Source of the DNA: Strobilurus pachycystidiatus
Taxonomy: Eukaryota; Basidiomycota; Agaricomycetes; Agaricales; Physalacriaceae
Assembly (NCBI GenBank): GCA_019915135.1
Contig: JAHLMK010000010.1
Coordinates: forward strand, 372,001 to 436,000
DNA: 64,000 nt
Reading direction: 5' to 3'
Shown: positions 12,148 to 23,496 of the stretch, one piece after another
Position numbering within the stretch: position 1 is the first letter of the stretch
Layout: every line of letters begins with the position of its first letter
Program-made: the position numbers and the translations under genes
The notes under the pieces: model-generated
Databases searched by the model: none
Seen by the model: the letters and a program-made list of their open reading frames with translations, nothing else
Told to the model about the DNA's origin: nothing

Positions 12148-14693
12148 ATGTCTCGGCTCTTGAAGGGCTACTCAATATCGTCTCTTTCTTCTAGCTCGTC
12201 GACGAGCACTATTTTGCCCCTTAGCGCGCCTCCAGTTTCCGAAAAGGAAGTAAGTGTCGCAAATCCACCAATCAGAGGCGAGATTAGGGAAGTGCTGATG
12301 GCGGCTACATAGACTCGAGCTGGAGCGGAGACACCTTACGAAGCTGCGTCTAAGGAGCGCTCCTCCACGAACAAGGAGTTGTTCGAGAAAGTACGTTCAT
12401 TGACGTTCCCCATCATACGTTCAAGCTCACGAAGTCGCTCAAGTACTCCTTGGCCGCTGATCCTCTTACATGGGGCTCGAACCTGAACCCACGCTATGCG
12501 GAGGCTGACGACGCCCTCCACGCTCCAACGGTACGCGGAGGAAAGATTGTGGACGACAGCAGCAATCTCTCCTTCTCATCACGCGGGATGGCGAATTTGA
12601 GCTGCCTGTTCATCCTTCTGTTTGGTCTACTGGGTCTCTTGTCCGTCTCCGCCCCTCCCTCTTCTAATCCCTTGTCAAACTCAATTCTGTCAATCAGCGT
12701 CGGATATCCTCTATTTACGTTCCGCCAACGCCAACTGCTCGACGCGGCGTCGATTCACGCGCTGGGTGTGAATGGGACGGGACAGGTGCGCAACAAACTT
12801 TGATTACTGTAACACGTTGTGCTGAGCAATGACAGGTCCCCGTCATGCCAGGCGGATTCGCCCCCATTGATCCAGAAACACCCAAGGAAGCCCTCACCAA
12901 GACATCTCGACGTGATGGGGAAGAGTGGCAGCTTGTGTTCTCGGACGAGTTCAACACTGATGGACGCAGCTTCTACCCCGGGGACGATCCTTACTGGGAA
13001 GCGGTTGATCTTCATTATTGGGTGCGTGTTGGTGTGGCAGTGACGTTCGTAACTTATTCCTCCTCAGGCGACGAACAATCTGGAATGGTATGATCCGTCA
13101 GCGGTGACCACGTCGAACGGTAGCATGTCCATCACTATGAGCCGGAAGAAGAACCATGACTTGAATTTCCAGAGCGGTACGTGGATGCTAAGTAGATGGA
13201 CGGAGCAGGATTGCTGACTTTATCCATTCCAGGCATGGTGACAACGTGGTCAGTAGCGTTTTAGGATCCAATCGACACGCAAAAGTTAAACTTTCATCTT
13301 CGTTAGGAACAAGTTCTGCTTCACAGGCGGCTACATAGAAGCTGCAGTTCAACTTCCAGGCGCCAACAACGTTATCGGTCTATGGCCTGCTGTGTGGACG
13401 ATGGGAAACCTCGGACGTGCGGGCTACGGCGCCAGCCTGGAAGGCATGGTGCGTTATTCATCTGATATCAGCATCTTCATCATGCCTATAGAATGTATCA
13501 GTGGCCCTACAGTTATGATTCCTGCGACGTGGGTACAGCCCCCAACCAAACGATCAATGGTCTGCCGGAGTCGTCAACGACCAGCGGATTCGTGGAGTCA
13601 GATTTTGAACTATCGTATCTGCCTGGTCAGCGTCTTTCCCGCTGCACCTGCCCCGGAGAAACCCATCCAGGCCCTTTTCACTCTGATGGGAGCTATGTCG
13701 GTCGCTCGGCACCCGAGATCGACATTCTTGAAGCCCAGGTGAGCTTGGCTTACATCTGCCCGATCATCTCGTTGAACATCGATGATTAGGTCACCGGCTC
13801 GCCTCTTCTCACCGGCTCGGTCTCTCAGTCTGGACAATGGGCTGTACGTATCAATGTAGCGTCATCTTCTAATCTCGCTAAGATTTATGTAGCCTTACAA
13901 CAATGCCTACGTCTGGGATAACTCGTCGGCCAACCTGATTATCGACGACCCGACACAGTCGATCTTCAATGAATTCCGCGGTGGTGCCTTCCAGCAAAGC
14001 ACATCGGTCGTCACGGACACCAATCCTGATTGTTACCAGTTGGGAGCGGGATGTTTTGCCGTCTATGGATTCGAGGTAAGATATCGTTGATGTGCAATCT
14101 TTTCGGTAGTACTCATGTCAAAACTCTCAAGTATAAGCCAGGCTTTGATGACGCCGTAAGCACATGGAGCCACAATTTGATCACGACGTTGATTTTGTTC
14201 GCTATCTAGTACATCCAATGGGTTACCAACGACAAGTCGGCATGGACCTTGAATGTGGCTGGTGTCGGTGCTGATACCACGTCCGAAATTTCTGCCCGTC
14301 CTATTCCTCAAGAGCCTATGGTAACCCATTCATCTGGACGAGTTTCAACAGGATGCTGATGTTTTGCTAAAGTACATCTTGATGAACCTCGGCATGTCAT
14401 TCAACTTTGGCGGGACCGTCGATTTCGAGCACCTCATCTTTCCCGCTATCATGCTCATCGACTACGTGCGTGTGTACCAAGACCCTAACAGCATCAACGT
14501 CGGGTGTGATCCAGATGATTTCCCAACGCAGTCGTACATCAACGCGTAGGTCTCCGCTAACATTGTCATTGCCTCGATAATGACAAGATTAATTAGGTTC
14601 CCTGAGGCGTACTACAACGCGAATCTGACGACCTGGCGAGACGATTTTGGGCAACCGTTCCCGAAAAACAGGCTTGTTGATGGATGCGACTAA
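12148..14693 (+). CDS. KRE6/SKN1-type beta-1,6-glucan synthesis protein (GH16)
   Basis: SKN1/KRE6 family type II membrane protein needed for beta-1,6-glucan assembly in the fungal wall, acting in the secretory pathway. The ATG at 12148 opens a Ser-rich cytosolic tail ([18 protein letters not shown]); a hydrophobic segment around 12,590-12,660 ([13 protein letters not shown]) is the signal anchor. The lumenal GH16-like domain starts at [13 protein letters not shown], with [54 protein letters not shown] and the catalytic EIDILEAQ (two Glu at 13715 and 13730). The rest ([35 protein letters not shown]) matches family order. There are about 13 exons with short introns. The end VDGCD, TAA at 14691, is clear. 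It seems complete at about 560 residues, short for the family because the cytosolic tail is short. Confidence 0.9.
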
Positions 14694-14905
14694 CTTATTA
14701 ACTTATTAACTTATTTACCTACTGTAGTGCTGCTGGCAGTTGTGATTCTCACATGTATGTAGAGTAGAACCGCAGTTTTGTAACGTCCTTGGACTCTGTA
14801 CTTGTTCTTGAGCTTGGCGGACTTTCTTTCGGCATTGAGCGGCAAAGCCATCAAACTCCTCTTCGGCTTCCAACGAACTTTTTTCATACCACTACATTGA
14901 CAATC

Positions 14906-15769
14906 ATGAGCCAGCAGAACGAAATGTATAAGGCAAACGACAAGCTGAACCCCTACGATCCAGGTAAATAGATGGTATTGGCGCTTATATGTCATTAATG
15001 ATACCGCTCTCCCAGCCGCCTTGGAATTCGATGACCCAATGGAAGGCTTGACAGCGCGCATCCAAGCGGGCACAAGTCCAGCTTCTCCTGCCCAGCTTAA
15101 GAAGCTGGCTCAAGATCCCTCGCGGATGGCTCTTCTCATGGAAATGATGAAGCGCGACGCAGAGGAACGTGAGCGTACTGGTGAGACGGTGGAGCAGCAG
15201 ATCATTCGCGAGAAAAGAGAGTGGGCCGAAGCGGATGCTCGCAGCGCGAAGATCAAGCTGGAGGCCAATGACGCCTTCAGGAAGGGTGACTACAAGGAGG
15301 CATTCGTTCTGTACACCGTGTGTTGCCGCCTGTCTGCACAGGAACCCCTTTACTGGTTGAACAGAGCGGCGGCTAGCTTGAGTAGGTTTCCATTACCTTT
15401 GTGTGATGTGGCATTTTGATGAACGTTAATCGCCCAGAACTGAGGTTGTATTCCGAAGCCATCGACGATGTCGAGAGGCCTATCGATGTGAACTTTAACC
15501 TGCCCAAATCCTACTTCCGTCGTGGACAGGCATACCGATTTCTTGGGGACTTCATTTCTGCCGAACGCGACTTGACACAGGCTCTTTTCATCCAGGAAGA
15601 TGATTCGAGTATCAAGAGAGAGCTCGAGGAGCTAAAAGTGCTGCAGGATCTCGACTTGGACGAGCAGGAGGCGTGGATTGCTGAACAGAAGCCAGAGACA
15701 ATCGATGGAATCTTTGGCATTGGGGGACTTGACCAACTCGTGAAGGAAAGGATCGCCCGGAAGGACTGA
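14906..15769 (+). CDS. TPR-repeat protein
   Basis: Three exons, 14906-14963, 15016-15381 and 15438-15769, encode about 251 residues. N-terminus MSQQNEMYKANDKLNPYDP, then a helical charged region (MALLMEMMKRDAEERERTGE), then TPR-like helices: KLEANDAFRKGDYKEAFVLYT, YWLNRAAASLKLRLYSEAIDD, and KSYFRRGQAYRFLGDFISAERDL. The tail is acidic and ends FGIGGLDQLVKERIARKD. It has the layout of small Hsp70/Hsp90 co-chaperone-like TPR proteins, but no clear carboxylate clamp can be proven by eye. Both introns restore the frame precisely. A role as a scaffold or co-chaperone is inferred only from the repeats. Confidence 0.82.
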
Positions 15770-16137
15770 TTGATCGATATGTACGGCCTTTGATGTGGTG
15801 ACAGATTTGTGTGTATCTATTAGTTCTTGTATTCTTGATGTAACTATACTAAATGCACTGACGAGCTTACTGTGGCGTAGCATTGGACCGAGAACTGAGT
15901 GATGCCGGTCCATCTGTTAGTGATGAGCACCTTTACCTCACTCTCTCTATGACTGATAGATTGAGTTGAGAACTAGAGCAGGAGGTCCGTGCGTCAACGA
16001 CCGTCCACGGGCTGTTCTTATTTGAAGTCTTGCCTACAAAGTCGACAAGTCTCATTCTAATGACCAACTTTGGAACTCACGAAGCGGATCTGTGACCATC
16101 TTCTCTCTACAAGCCGCAAGATGAACACGTACGACAA
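15770..16137. other. intergenic up to the left duplication breakpoint
   Basis: No gene. The 3' flank of the TPR gene runs into the duplication arm at about 16138, where sequence abruptly becomes that of the methyltransferase gene; a TGA in frame just upstream closes the truncated reading frame. Confidence 0.5.
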
Positions 16138-16955
16138 CTTTCGAACGCGATTACGCTGTGAAATGGATCACCGGACTCATCGCGCGCTCCGATTCTTGGG
16201 TCGAGGATGATGAGTCGCGCCGGCCAATCATCGAGGATGCAGCTCAAATTCTCCTCCTCTTTGCTGGCAACCCCGATGCAGAGGAGGAGTGTGCTGTCAC
16301 ACGTTCATTCCACTTCCCCAACGACGTTCACGTAGAGCTCAACGACGCCCCCTTATCCACCTCTGATCATACATCGGTCGGCTTGCAGAGTTGGGCTAGC
16401 TCAATCTTGCTTGCTGAGCGCATGTGCGCCGCTCCCTCAAACTTCCGTCTATATAGTCGCATCTTGGAGTTGGGCGCTGGCACGGGCATGCTCAGCATCG
16501 CTGTCGCCAAGCTCGTCCCCGACGCCGCCGATGTCATCGTTGCCACGGATTACCATCCGGACGTTCTTTCCAACCTCCGCGACAACGTTGAGACAAATGG
16601 CGTGGATGTCATTGTTCGGCGGTTCGATTGGGAAAGGCCGTCGTACGAGGCTCCGCTTGATCAGCCGTTTGACGTGATACTCGCCGCCGATGTCATCTAC
16701 CACGTCGAGCACGCAGCTTGGATACGCAGCTGTGTCGAACGGCTTCTGGCCAAGAATGGAGTGTTCTGGTTGATGATCCCAATACGCTCAACGGGACGGC
16801 ATGAAGGAATGACTTCTACGGTTGATGCGGTCTTTCCTGCCGCTGATCATGGACTTATCATTCTCGATAGAGAAGAGCTGCAAAGGCAAGGTGGTGTTGG
16901 GAGGGCGGACGAGGGTGGGTACAAACTGTTCAAAATCGGCTGGGCAGGATCATAG
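16138..16955 (+). pseudogene. 5'-truncated methyltransferase copy
   Basis: Same protein as the complete gene at 26812-27870 but starting abruptly at residues FERDYAVKWITG, so about the first 85-90 residues and the promoter are missing. Upstream in frame there is a TGA and no ATG; the first usable in-frame ATG lies well inside the domain. The Rossmann motif RILELGAGTGMLSIAVAK and the DVILAADVIYHVEHA motif remain open to the normal stop at 16955. Differences from the complete copy are mostly conservative (SR for GR before the motif, DN for NN, ER for ET). It is probably not expressed as a normal enzyme, but the frame has not decayed, so the duplication is young or the copies are being homogenised. 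Confidence 0.8.
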
Positions 16956-17105
16956 GTGGTTTTTTTCTATCGGTAGAGGACTAATGTTGTACTCATATGT
17001 TGTCTACTAGTCCAGTAATATGTTGGGTACGACAACATCGTCCACAACTTTCGCCATCACCGAGTACAAACGAGGGACGAAAATAGGTGAATAAGATAGG
17101 TGAAT

Positions 17106-17914
17106 CTAGAATTTGCCACGAAGGAGGTTCATGATCATCTCCCGTCCAGTGATAACGGTCGTCTTGTACAAGGTAGGGATGTCAAGTGTAGAGGTCAAGC
17201 CATCGGCAAAACCGAAAGGAAGCATAAACGGGATCCATCCTTGACGAATGTGAGCTACAATCTGAAAGACGCGCAATAGCATGCATACCGCGACTGTATT
17301 CCAAAGCGAAGCAACCCTTGTGCATCTTGTATTGCTTGACGGTACCGCGTGGGGTATAGTTCACAGATCCCGCAGGGTACCTCTCCATCTCAAGAGCGCC
17401 CGGAAGGAAAGCCCACTGCTCCCCCGCGATGATATTGAAGTAATTGTCTGCGCTGTTCACACCAGTATGCCCTTCGGTGCCGAGGGGCGTCCCGTATATA
17501 ATGAGATACTCGGTTATGCTGGCATGGATGATGTATAACGCGCCCATGGCGCCGCCGGCGTTATTGAAGAACCATTCAGATGAGTCGGTGTTGATACGAA
17601 TAACTTCGGAAGGATATGTGGCGGTGAGGTTCGTGACGATGTGCTCTATCATCCCCGCGGTGTTGTTGGGGGACGACTCGATAGCCGCCTTGGCTAGCTC
17701 GTGTAACTCTTTCGGGTCCAGAACATACCATCGGGCCTAAACATGTGCAGGTCAGCGACGCGAAGTGCACGAGACGCAACAATGGGCAGACCCTTATGCT
17801 ATCCAGGTATCCACACAACGCAATGAAGATGGCGACAGCAGCAATTCGGGCGGCCCATTTCCGCAAGAAGTTGTCCGCCGGTGGATTTTTGGCAGCAGTT
17901 TGGTTCGGTGTCAT
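17106..17914 (-). CDS. ERG2: sterol C-8 isomerase ERG2, copy A
   Basis: C-8 sterol isomerase (ERG2, sigma-1-receptor family), which shifts the B-ring double bond in ergosterol synthesis at the ER. Three exons, from the ATG at 17914 to the TAG at 17106-17108. It has an N-terminal membrane helix ([20 protein letters not shown]), then [73 protein letters not shown], and the C-terminal [18 protein letters not shown]. The copy in the other arm encodes nearly the same protein. Frame and splice sites are intact, so both copies should be functional. ERG2 is one of the targets of morpholine-type fungicides (established knowledge), so two copies may matter for dosage. It converges with the truncated methyltransferase. 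Confidence 0.92.
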
Positions 17915-18190
17915 CGTTCTGTTGAAAAGCGGTAAGCAAGCTGAGATCTTCTAGTCTGATATGGAGATAATTGGACTGACTGGTTCTGCTGAGGCGGGTG
18001 AACGTGGAAGTTTAAGTAGAGGCGGTCAGACACGACTCGTACCATCCTCAATATTTATACTGGCGCCATATTCCATTCGCGGTATTCTTCACGGTCACGT
18101 TACGAGGACAAGTCATACATCTTCTTGGTTTACTAATACCAGGAACAGAGTTACTGTCTGCTACTCACCCTTGAAAGGGTCATGCTTGAT

Positions 18191-18809
18191 GGACTCTGTC
18201 CGTTTCCCGTACGCTGTGTATCTGTTTATCGCAATGCGGCACCGGCAAGCTTACTAGAATCACTGGCAGTCAGATGCACTTTGTCATAATCCAGATTTTA
18301 TCGACCTTGCAACAGCGTGTCAGCTCGAACCTTCATTGGGATTCTGTATGGGAGTTCTGAGATTGATCATCTGAGAATATCGCTCTGAGATTGCCTGCAG
18401 CTGGTACGCGTCGCGTTCAAGCTTTTCGAGATGAACAGTACGTGTGACATCAGGCAAGTCAGCAACTCGACAAAGCAGACGTCGTCAAAATATCGAGGCC
18501 GGCCCATGATGTGAGAGGTAATTTCAATGTCGGACGGATTTCGCTCACTTATTATCATTGATCAACTTCGCCTCTTACGCAGTGTTTGTCGTTAACTCAG
18601 TAGATGCGTCACATATACCTTTGTCTGTCCATGTTGACGCTAGTGGGCGGAGATGAATGTCGGGCCGGTTCATCATTTCATCCGTCATGCGAATTCGGAA
18701 CACATGTTTGTTTTCTCGCTCACGTGGCACGAATCGCCTTGCTCCGAAACCATCACAGTCAATGCCGACTCTATAAATCGCGCGCTACATTCCCTTATTT
18801 CCTCCCGAA
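18191..18809. other. intergenic between left arm and PIF1
   Basis: No gene supported. The left-arm homology ends at 18190, inside what would be the ERG2 copy A promoter; everything upstream of that is unique to this side. It also holds the PIF1 promoter. Confidence 0.45.
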
Positions 18810-21152
18810 ATGGCCACACCCTCCAACCGCAAGCGGAAAGCACCTGCCTCTACATCGACTCCACGCAAAACCATCAAGAAACCGCGACACACGCTCGACT
18901 CATATTTCTCGCCGCCAGTCACTGTCGTCAACGCCTCCGAGGATTCCGACGACTTCTCTGTTTCCCATGTCGCACTGAGCGCCGAACAGACACGAGTGCT
19001 CCGGATGGTCGTCAATCAGGGTCAAAGCGTCTTCTTCACGGGTGCTGCAGGTTCGTGATTTCATGCACATTGTAAGGCTAAAGCTTGATGGACACTCTGT
19101 TAGGCACCGGAAAGTCTTTACTATTGAGAGCGATCATCGACGGCCTTCGGCGCAAGTATGCCAATCAGCCCGAATCCGTGGCAGTCACCGCAAGCACGGG
19201 CATGGCTGCTTCGAATATCGGAGGTCGGCGTCAACAAATTGTCTGTCTGGGTGGCTTCATCCTTACACTCACTCAGGTCAAACTATACACGCATGGGGTG
19301 CTGTGGCCCCTACCGTAGACGATATCGACAACCTCATCAAGTGCATCAAGACATGTCGACCCGCTCATCTACGGTGGAAACAAGCGAAAGTCTTGATCAT
19401 CGATGAGAGTACGTGTTCCTCTGTACATGTGGTCAGCCCGTACTCACCATTCACAGTATCGATGGTAGATGGTATGCTATTCAATAGACTGGCTGAAATA
19501 GCAACAAGGCTGCGCAAGAAGACAACAAAGCCATTCGGAGGTCTACAGGTAGGCTCACTTTGTGCGTTATGTTCCTTGGTACTGAAGCCGTCCAAGATTG
19601 TGGTCACCGGTGACTTTTTCCAGCTCCCTCCTGTCACCAAAGGAAACACAGAACCATATTTTGCATTTGAATCCTCGGCATGGCAAGAGACCTTGGACTG
19701 TACCGTGAATTTGGTCAAAGTCTATCGTCAGAAAGATCAACGTAAATAATCTACATCATCTCCAACAGATAAGTTCGAACTGGATTGTCTCTGGTGGCCT
19801 TCCTCTCGATGGTTGTGTTGCATTTGTTCCAGCCGATCCGAAGTTGAGACAAGTGCAGCACAAAAATCGACGAAACGACCTGGATGCAATGCATTTTGAT
19901 CTTACCTAGACGCGCGTGCTCTCTGAACTAAATCACCCACAGGTTTCGTCGACGCCCTTAACTCATTACGTATCGGAGAGCCGAGCCAAGACGCGATAGA
20001 CCTCTTCAATGACCTGTCCAAGCCCCTCGAACCCATCTACATCGAGACCATAGCGACTGCTTCACAACTCCCGACACCCTCACCATCCCAACCCACCCAA
20101 ATATCTCAGGCTCGTCGGCGTATGACCGAAATACTCCCAACAGAACTTTTCCCCCTGCGCTACGCCGTTTCCAATGCCAACCAAAAACGCCTAGATGCCC
20201 TCCCCGCCCAGAAATTCACCTTCACGTCGCAGGACAGCGGCACCAAACCCATTATGCTCGAAACACTCCTCGCAGAAGCCACCGTTCACCTCAAACTCGG
20301 CGCGCAGGTCATGCTCATCAAGAACGTTGACGAAGTGCTCGTCAACGGGCTGGTCGGCAAGGTCGTAGGGTTTTATCGCTCTTGGGAGCTGATGTCTGGG
20401 GGCCCGCCAAGTCGGAAACCGCTCTCGACGATTAGTACCAGTGCCGGCGGGAAACCTCAATCTGGGAATGGGAAACCACCCGCGGCGGCCAAAGAGACAA
20501 CGAAGAAGAACGCGGCACTTCTCAGGCATGTGGTCTTAAATGAGGATGGGAAGCCCATTCTTTTACCTGGGAAGGAGGAGGTGGAGAATAAGGCGGTGGA
20601 TAAGAAGCCGAAGCCGAAGAATGAAGAGGAGCGATTTCCGTTGGTCTTGTTCCAGTACGCGGTTCCTGGGGAGGTGGGGCTGCAGACCGAGGCGGTTCTG
20701 CTCAAGCGGGACGAGTTCACTGTTGAGGACGCGGAGGGGAAGGTCCTTGCGAGGCGTGTTCAGATGTAAGTCGGGTTCGTGTTTTACTGGTGGACTGCGT
20801 CGGCTGACGAATGTTTGAAGACCGTTGATCCTGGCTTGGGCAATGTCAATACATAAGAGTCAAGGCCAGACGATCCACCGTGTGAAGGTAGATCTGACGA
20901 AGGTTTTTGAGCGAGGTGTGTAGATTGCTCAATCATTCAACTACGCCTGATGCTGAGATGGACGCAGGGCAGAGCTATGTCGCCCTTTCTCGCGCTTCTT
21001 CTCTTGAGGGACTTCAAGTGATTGGCTTTAACCCGCGAAAGGTAAGCCCTCAATTGGATATCTTCTTTCTCGGGATAATGACGAACACTGGCCTGCAGGT
21101 TATGGCGCATCACAAGGTTATTGAATGGAGCACATCTTTACAGACGGTATGA
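18810..21152 (+). CDS. PIF1: PIF1-family 5'-3' DNA helicase
   Basis: PIF1 superfamily 1B helicase, acting in telomere, mitochondrial DNA and G-quadruplex maintenance. ATG at 18810. The N-terminus has basic nuclear-type sequence ([21 protein letters not shown]) followed by [10 protein letters not shown], which resembles a degenerate PCNA-interacting box. Motifs in order: FFTGAAGTGKS (Walker A, split by intron 1), [31 protein letters not shown] (Walker B), [12 protein letters not shown], then [41 protein letters not shown] and [17 protein letters not shown] low-complexity insert rich in Lys/Pro/Gly lies between the late motifs. The stop at 21150-21152 follows SLQTV. One intron (19742-19942, 201 nt) is four times the usual size. 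Helicase motifs are all intact. The gene lies alone in the spacer of the inverted duplication with the aminotransferase. Confidence 0.9.
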
Positions 21153-21319
21153 ATTATTATAACATCTTATATCACCACGTCTTGGTTCATCGCATTATGA
21201 CATGATTTTAATCTTAGATTATCATTATGAGTTATCACTGTATCGTTACAAACAATCTTACGCATGTTATTCTTACGTGGAAGGGACTCTGAAGCTCACG
21301 AACTTGAAGTTGTACGACA

Positions 21320-23257
21320 TTAGGACCAAGCCTCCCGGAGTACATCCGCCATTCTTTGGATTGCGGATTCCATGTCTTCTTTCTGCAGCAAAGACGCGAT
21401 TAGTAGAGTAGACATGATACTCCAAGATGGTGAGCTTACTGTCGATGTTGAGTAGCATAACCTGAAGAAAATCCTCTTAATTTCCCGACCGGAAGCGGCA
21501 GTTGTGGCCTTTTCTTTGCCTTGCCATGGCCTTCGTAGCAGATCTGTCCTCAGAACACATCGTCGTCTAATGGGGAGAGACACCTACGTGTAATACGACC
21601 CGGGAGTGACCAGGACGTTGCCTCGAATGAATTCTTCCCAAAGGATTCTCTCATACTCTGCTTCAGGATCCACTGACGTTTCTCTCAAAGCGGCAAAGCC
21701 AGGATTGGTATCGAGATAGACCTTGACCCAGAGGAACATGCCCGACCTAGCGGGGACGAAGCTGAGTAGCTTGGTCGACTGTCCCTTCATGTACGCCACC
21801 AAGCTCTCTCCATCATCGCCTTTCCGGATGTCGAACGAATGCGCAAGAGCGTCGACCATCCACGTCCTCCGCACCTGGTACTCAAGCCGAAGACGAGAGA
21901 GCCACCGGAGGTACCCACTCAGAGTCCAGGTCGTCAGCATCTGCGAGATGATGGCCTGGCTCCAACCTGAGGGTGACTGCACCATCACTTCTGTGGCGCG
22001 GAGGAGTCGTTCACAAAACACAGGGTTGGCGGTAAACCAGCCGACTCGGCTGCCTGGGGCGAGGGTCTTGCTGAAACTGTCCATGCGAATAACGCGCCCT
22101 TGGGTATCGAAGCCAAGGAACGTCCGTTCCAAAGAATTCAAGAAAGTGGTTTCGTCGTACGGCTTTGCCTCTACGGTGTCGACGTGGCCGGGCACATAGT
22201 GCTCAAATTGGAGGAAGTAATACGGATCGTCTTCGACAATGATCAGGTCTGTAGGAGATGTGAGTACCACAGGTACCAGGGCCATGTAAAATATGTACGT
22301 ACCATATTTAACACAGACATCGTAGATTTCCTTCTTCCGCTGGGAAATTACGACACAGCCGGTTGGATTGTGACCAGTTGGGACGGTGCTGTCGCAGTCA
22401 TCTGAGCCGCCAGTAGTGGAAGCCTGAGTGCATGAGCTTACTAAAGAACATGAGGACGCTTGATACCCGGATGGGTCTCGTCCCACTTCTCAAGAGTCTT
22501 CTCCAAGACATCTGCTCGCATCCCAAACGCGTCCATCTCGACTTGTGGCACCGTCAGACTGAGGGGCACATTGGAAAGAGTGAGACTACATACTGGGGAC
22601 GCCCTTGCACCCCATTGGGATCCAGACCGCTTGTGCAGTCGGGTACGTGTATTCCTCGACGATGATATAATCTCCGTATTCGCTAAATACGCGTCAATGG
22701 CGGGTATTATGACATGAAAGACACACAAACCACAATAAATTGACAATCTTCGTCCAACCGTCGGTATTGCCCATATGAATGAGGACGTCGAAGTTTTTAT
22801 ATTGCGGCTGGAAGACACGAAGTGCGAAGTCATGCGCGAATTTGAGAAGAGACTTCTGTCCGGTAGCTTGTGCTGAGAACGCATGTTAGTCTCTGTCAAA
22901 ATGTACTGTCTAAGGAGCGAATATCATACCATACTGCAAGCTCCTTGACAGATCGACCTGATCTACATCACCGTATTTGGGAACGCTGAGGTGAATGATA
23001 TCGGAGGAGACGAGGCTTGTTAGGTCTGCTTCGGGAGAGTAGACGTCAACTTCGAGACCAGCATACGGAAACAAAGACGTGTGTGGAAGGCCACCAGCAA
23101 GACTGATCATGCCTGGGTTTCCCATGTGCTGCATGATATCTACGGCGGCTTGAATGAGAACGTTTTGAGATCGACTCGTCTACATACCTTTCAGCGGACT
23201 GGGGCTTCGCGACAGCGACAGAGTGTTCAAATGGTGCGATAGATCGATAGCGTCCAT
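21320..23257 (-). CDS. aromatic/2-aminoadipate aminotransferase (ARO8-like)
   Basis: Fold-type I PLP aminotransferase of the fungal ARO8/kynurenine-aminotransferase group. The ATG at 23257 opens MDAIDLSHHLNTLSLSRSPSPLK, and a 40-nt-class intron joins it to AAVDIMQHMGNPGMISLAGGLPH. Other landmarks: LIHMGNTDGWTK, DYIIVEEYTYPTAQAV, YTVPTGHNPTG (junction at an intron), LIIVEDDPYY, and the PLP lysine in DSFSKTLAPGSRVGW. The C-terminal exons run PGSYYTPWQGKEKATTA, RIFFRLCYSTST, then KEDMESAIQRMADVL, with the stop at 21320. About seven introns, all restoring frame. Expected roles are transamination of aromatic amino acids or 2-oxoadipate in lysine synthesis. Tail to tail with PIF1. Confidence 0.87.
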
Positions 23258-23466
23258 CAGTGTCACACAAGCTCTTCACTGGCAGTGGATGTCTAAGACC
23301 GTGTCTTGGGGGTACCAGGTTGATTTTTTGGCCATGCGTTTATATGTCAATGATACAAACCATGGCCGTGGCCAGGATCGACCCCCACTTGGACACCTTC
23401 GGTTGATTTAAGCGCCGGATAGGACCGTTGTGTGACTCATGTCGCGTTTCTACAGAGATTTTCTGG

Positions 23467-23488
23467 GACGCGGCGAATCCCTGTGATG
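23467..23488 (+). repeat. direct repeat flanking the outer element (left copy)
   Basis: A 22-nt run starting gacgcgg recurs at 24712-24733 in the same orientation with one mismatch, just outside the ends of the outer inverted-repeat element. Confidence 0.65.
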
Positions 23489-23496
23489 CCTCTATC

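Larger units (their letters stand above)
16138..18190 (+). repeat. inverted duplication, left arm (about 2,053 bp)
   Basis: This segment is repeated in reverse orientation at 25578-27629. Shared content in order: 3' part of a methyltransferase gene, a short convergent intergenic region, a complete ERG2 gene and about 275 bp of ERG2 upstream sequence. The identity is very high; the deduced proteins differ at only a handful of positions. The largest difference I saw is an 11-nt insertion near 18,077 in the left arm and a rearranged run around 18,125. Confidence 0.92.
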
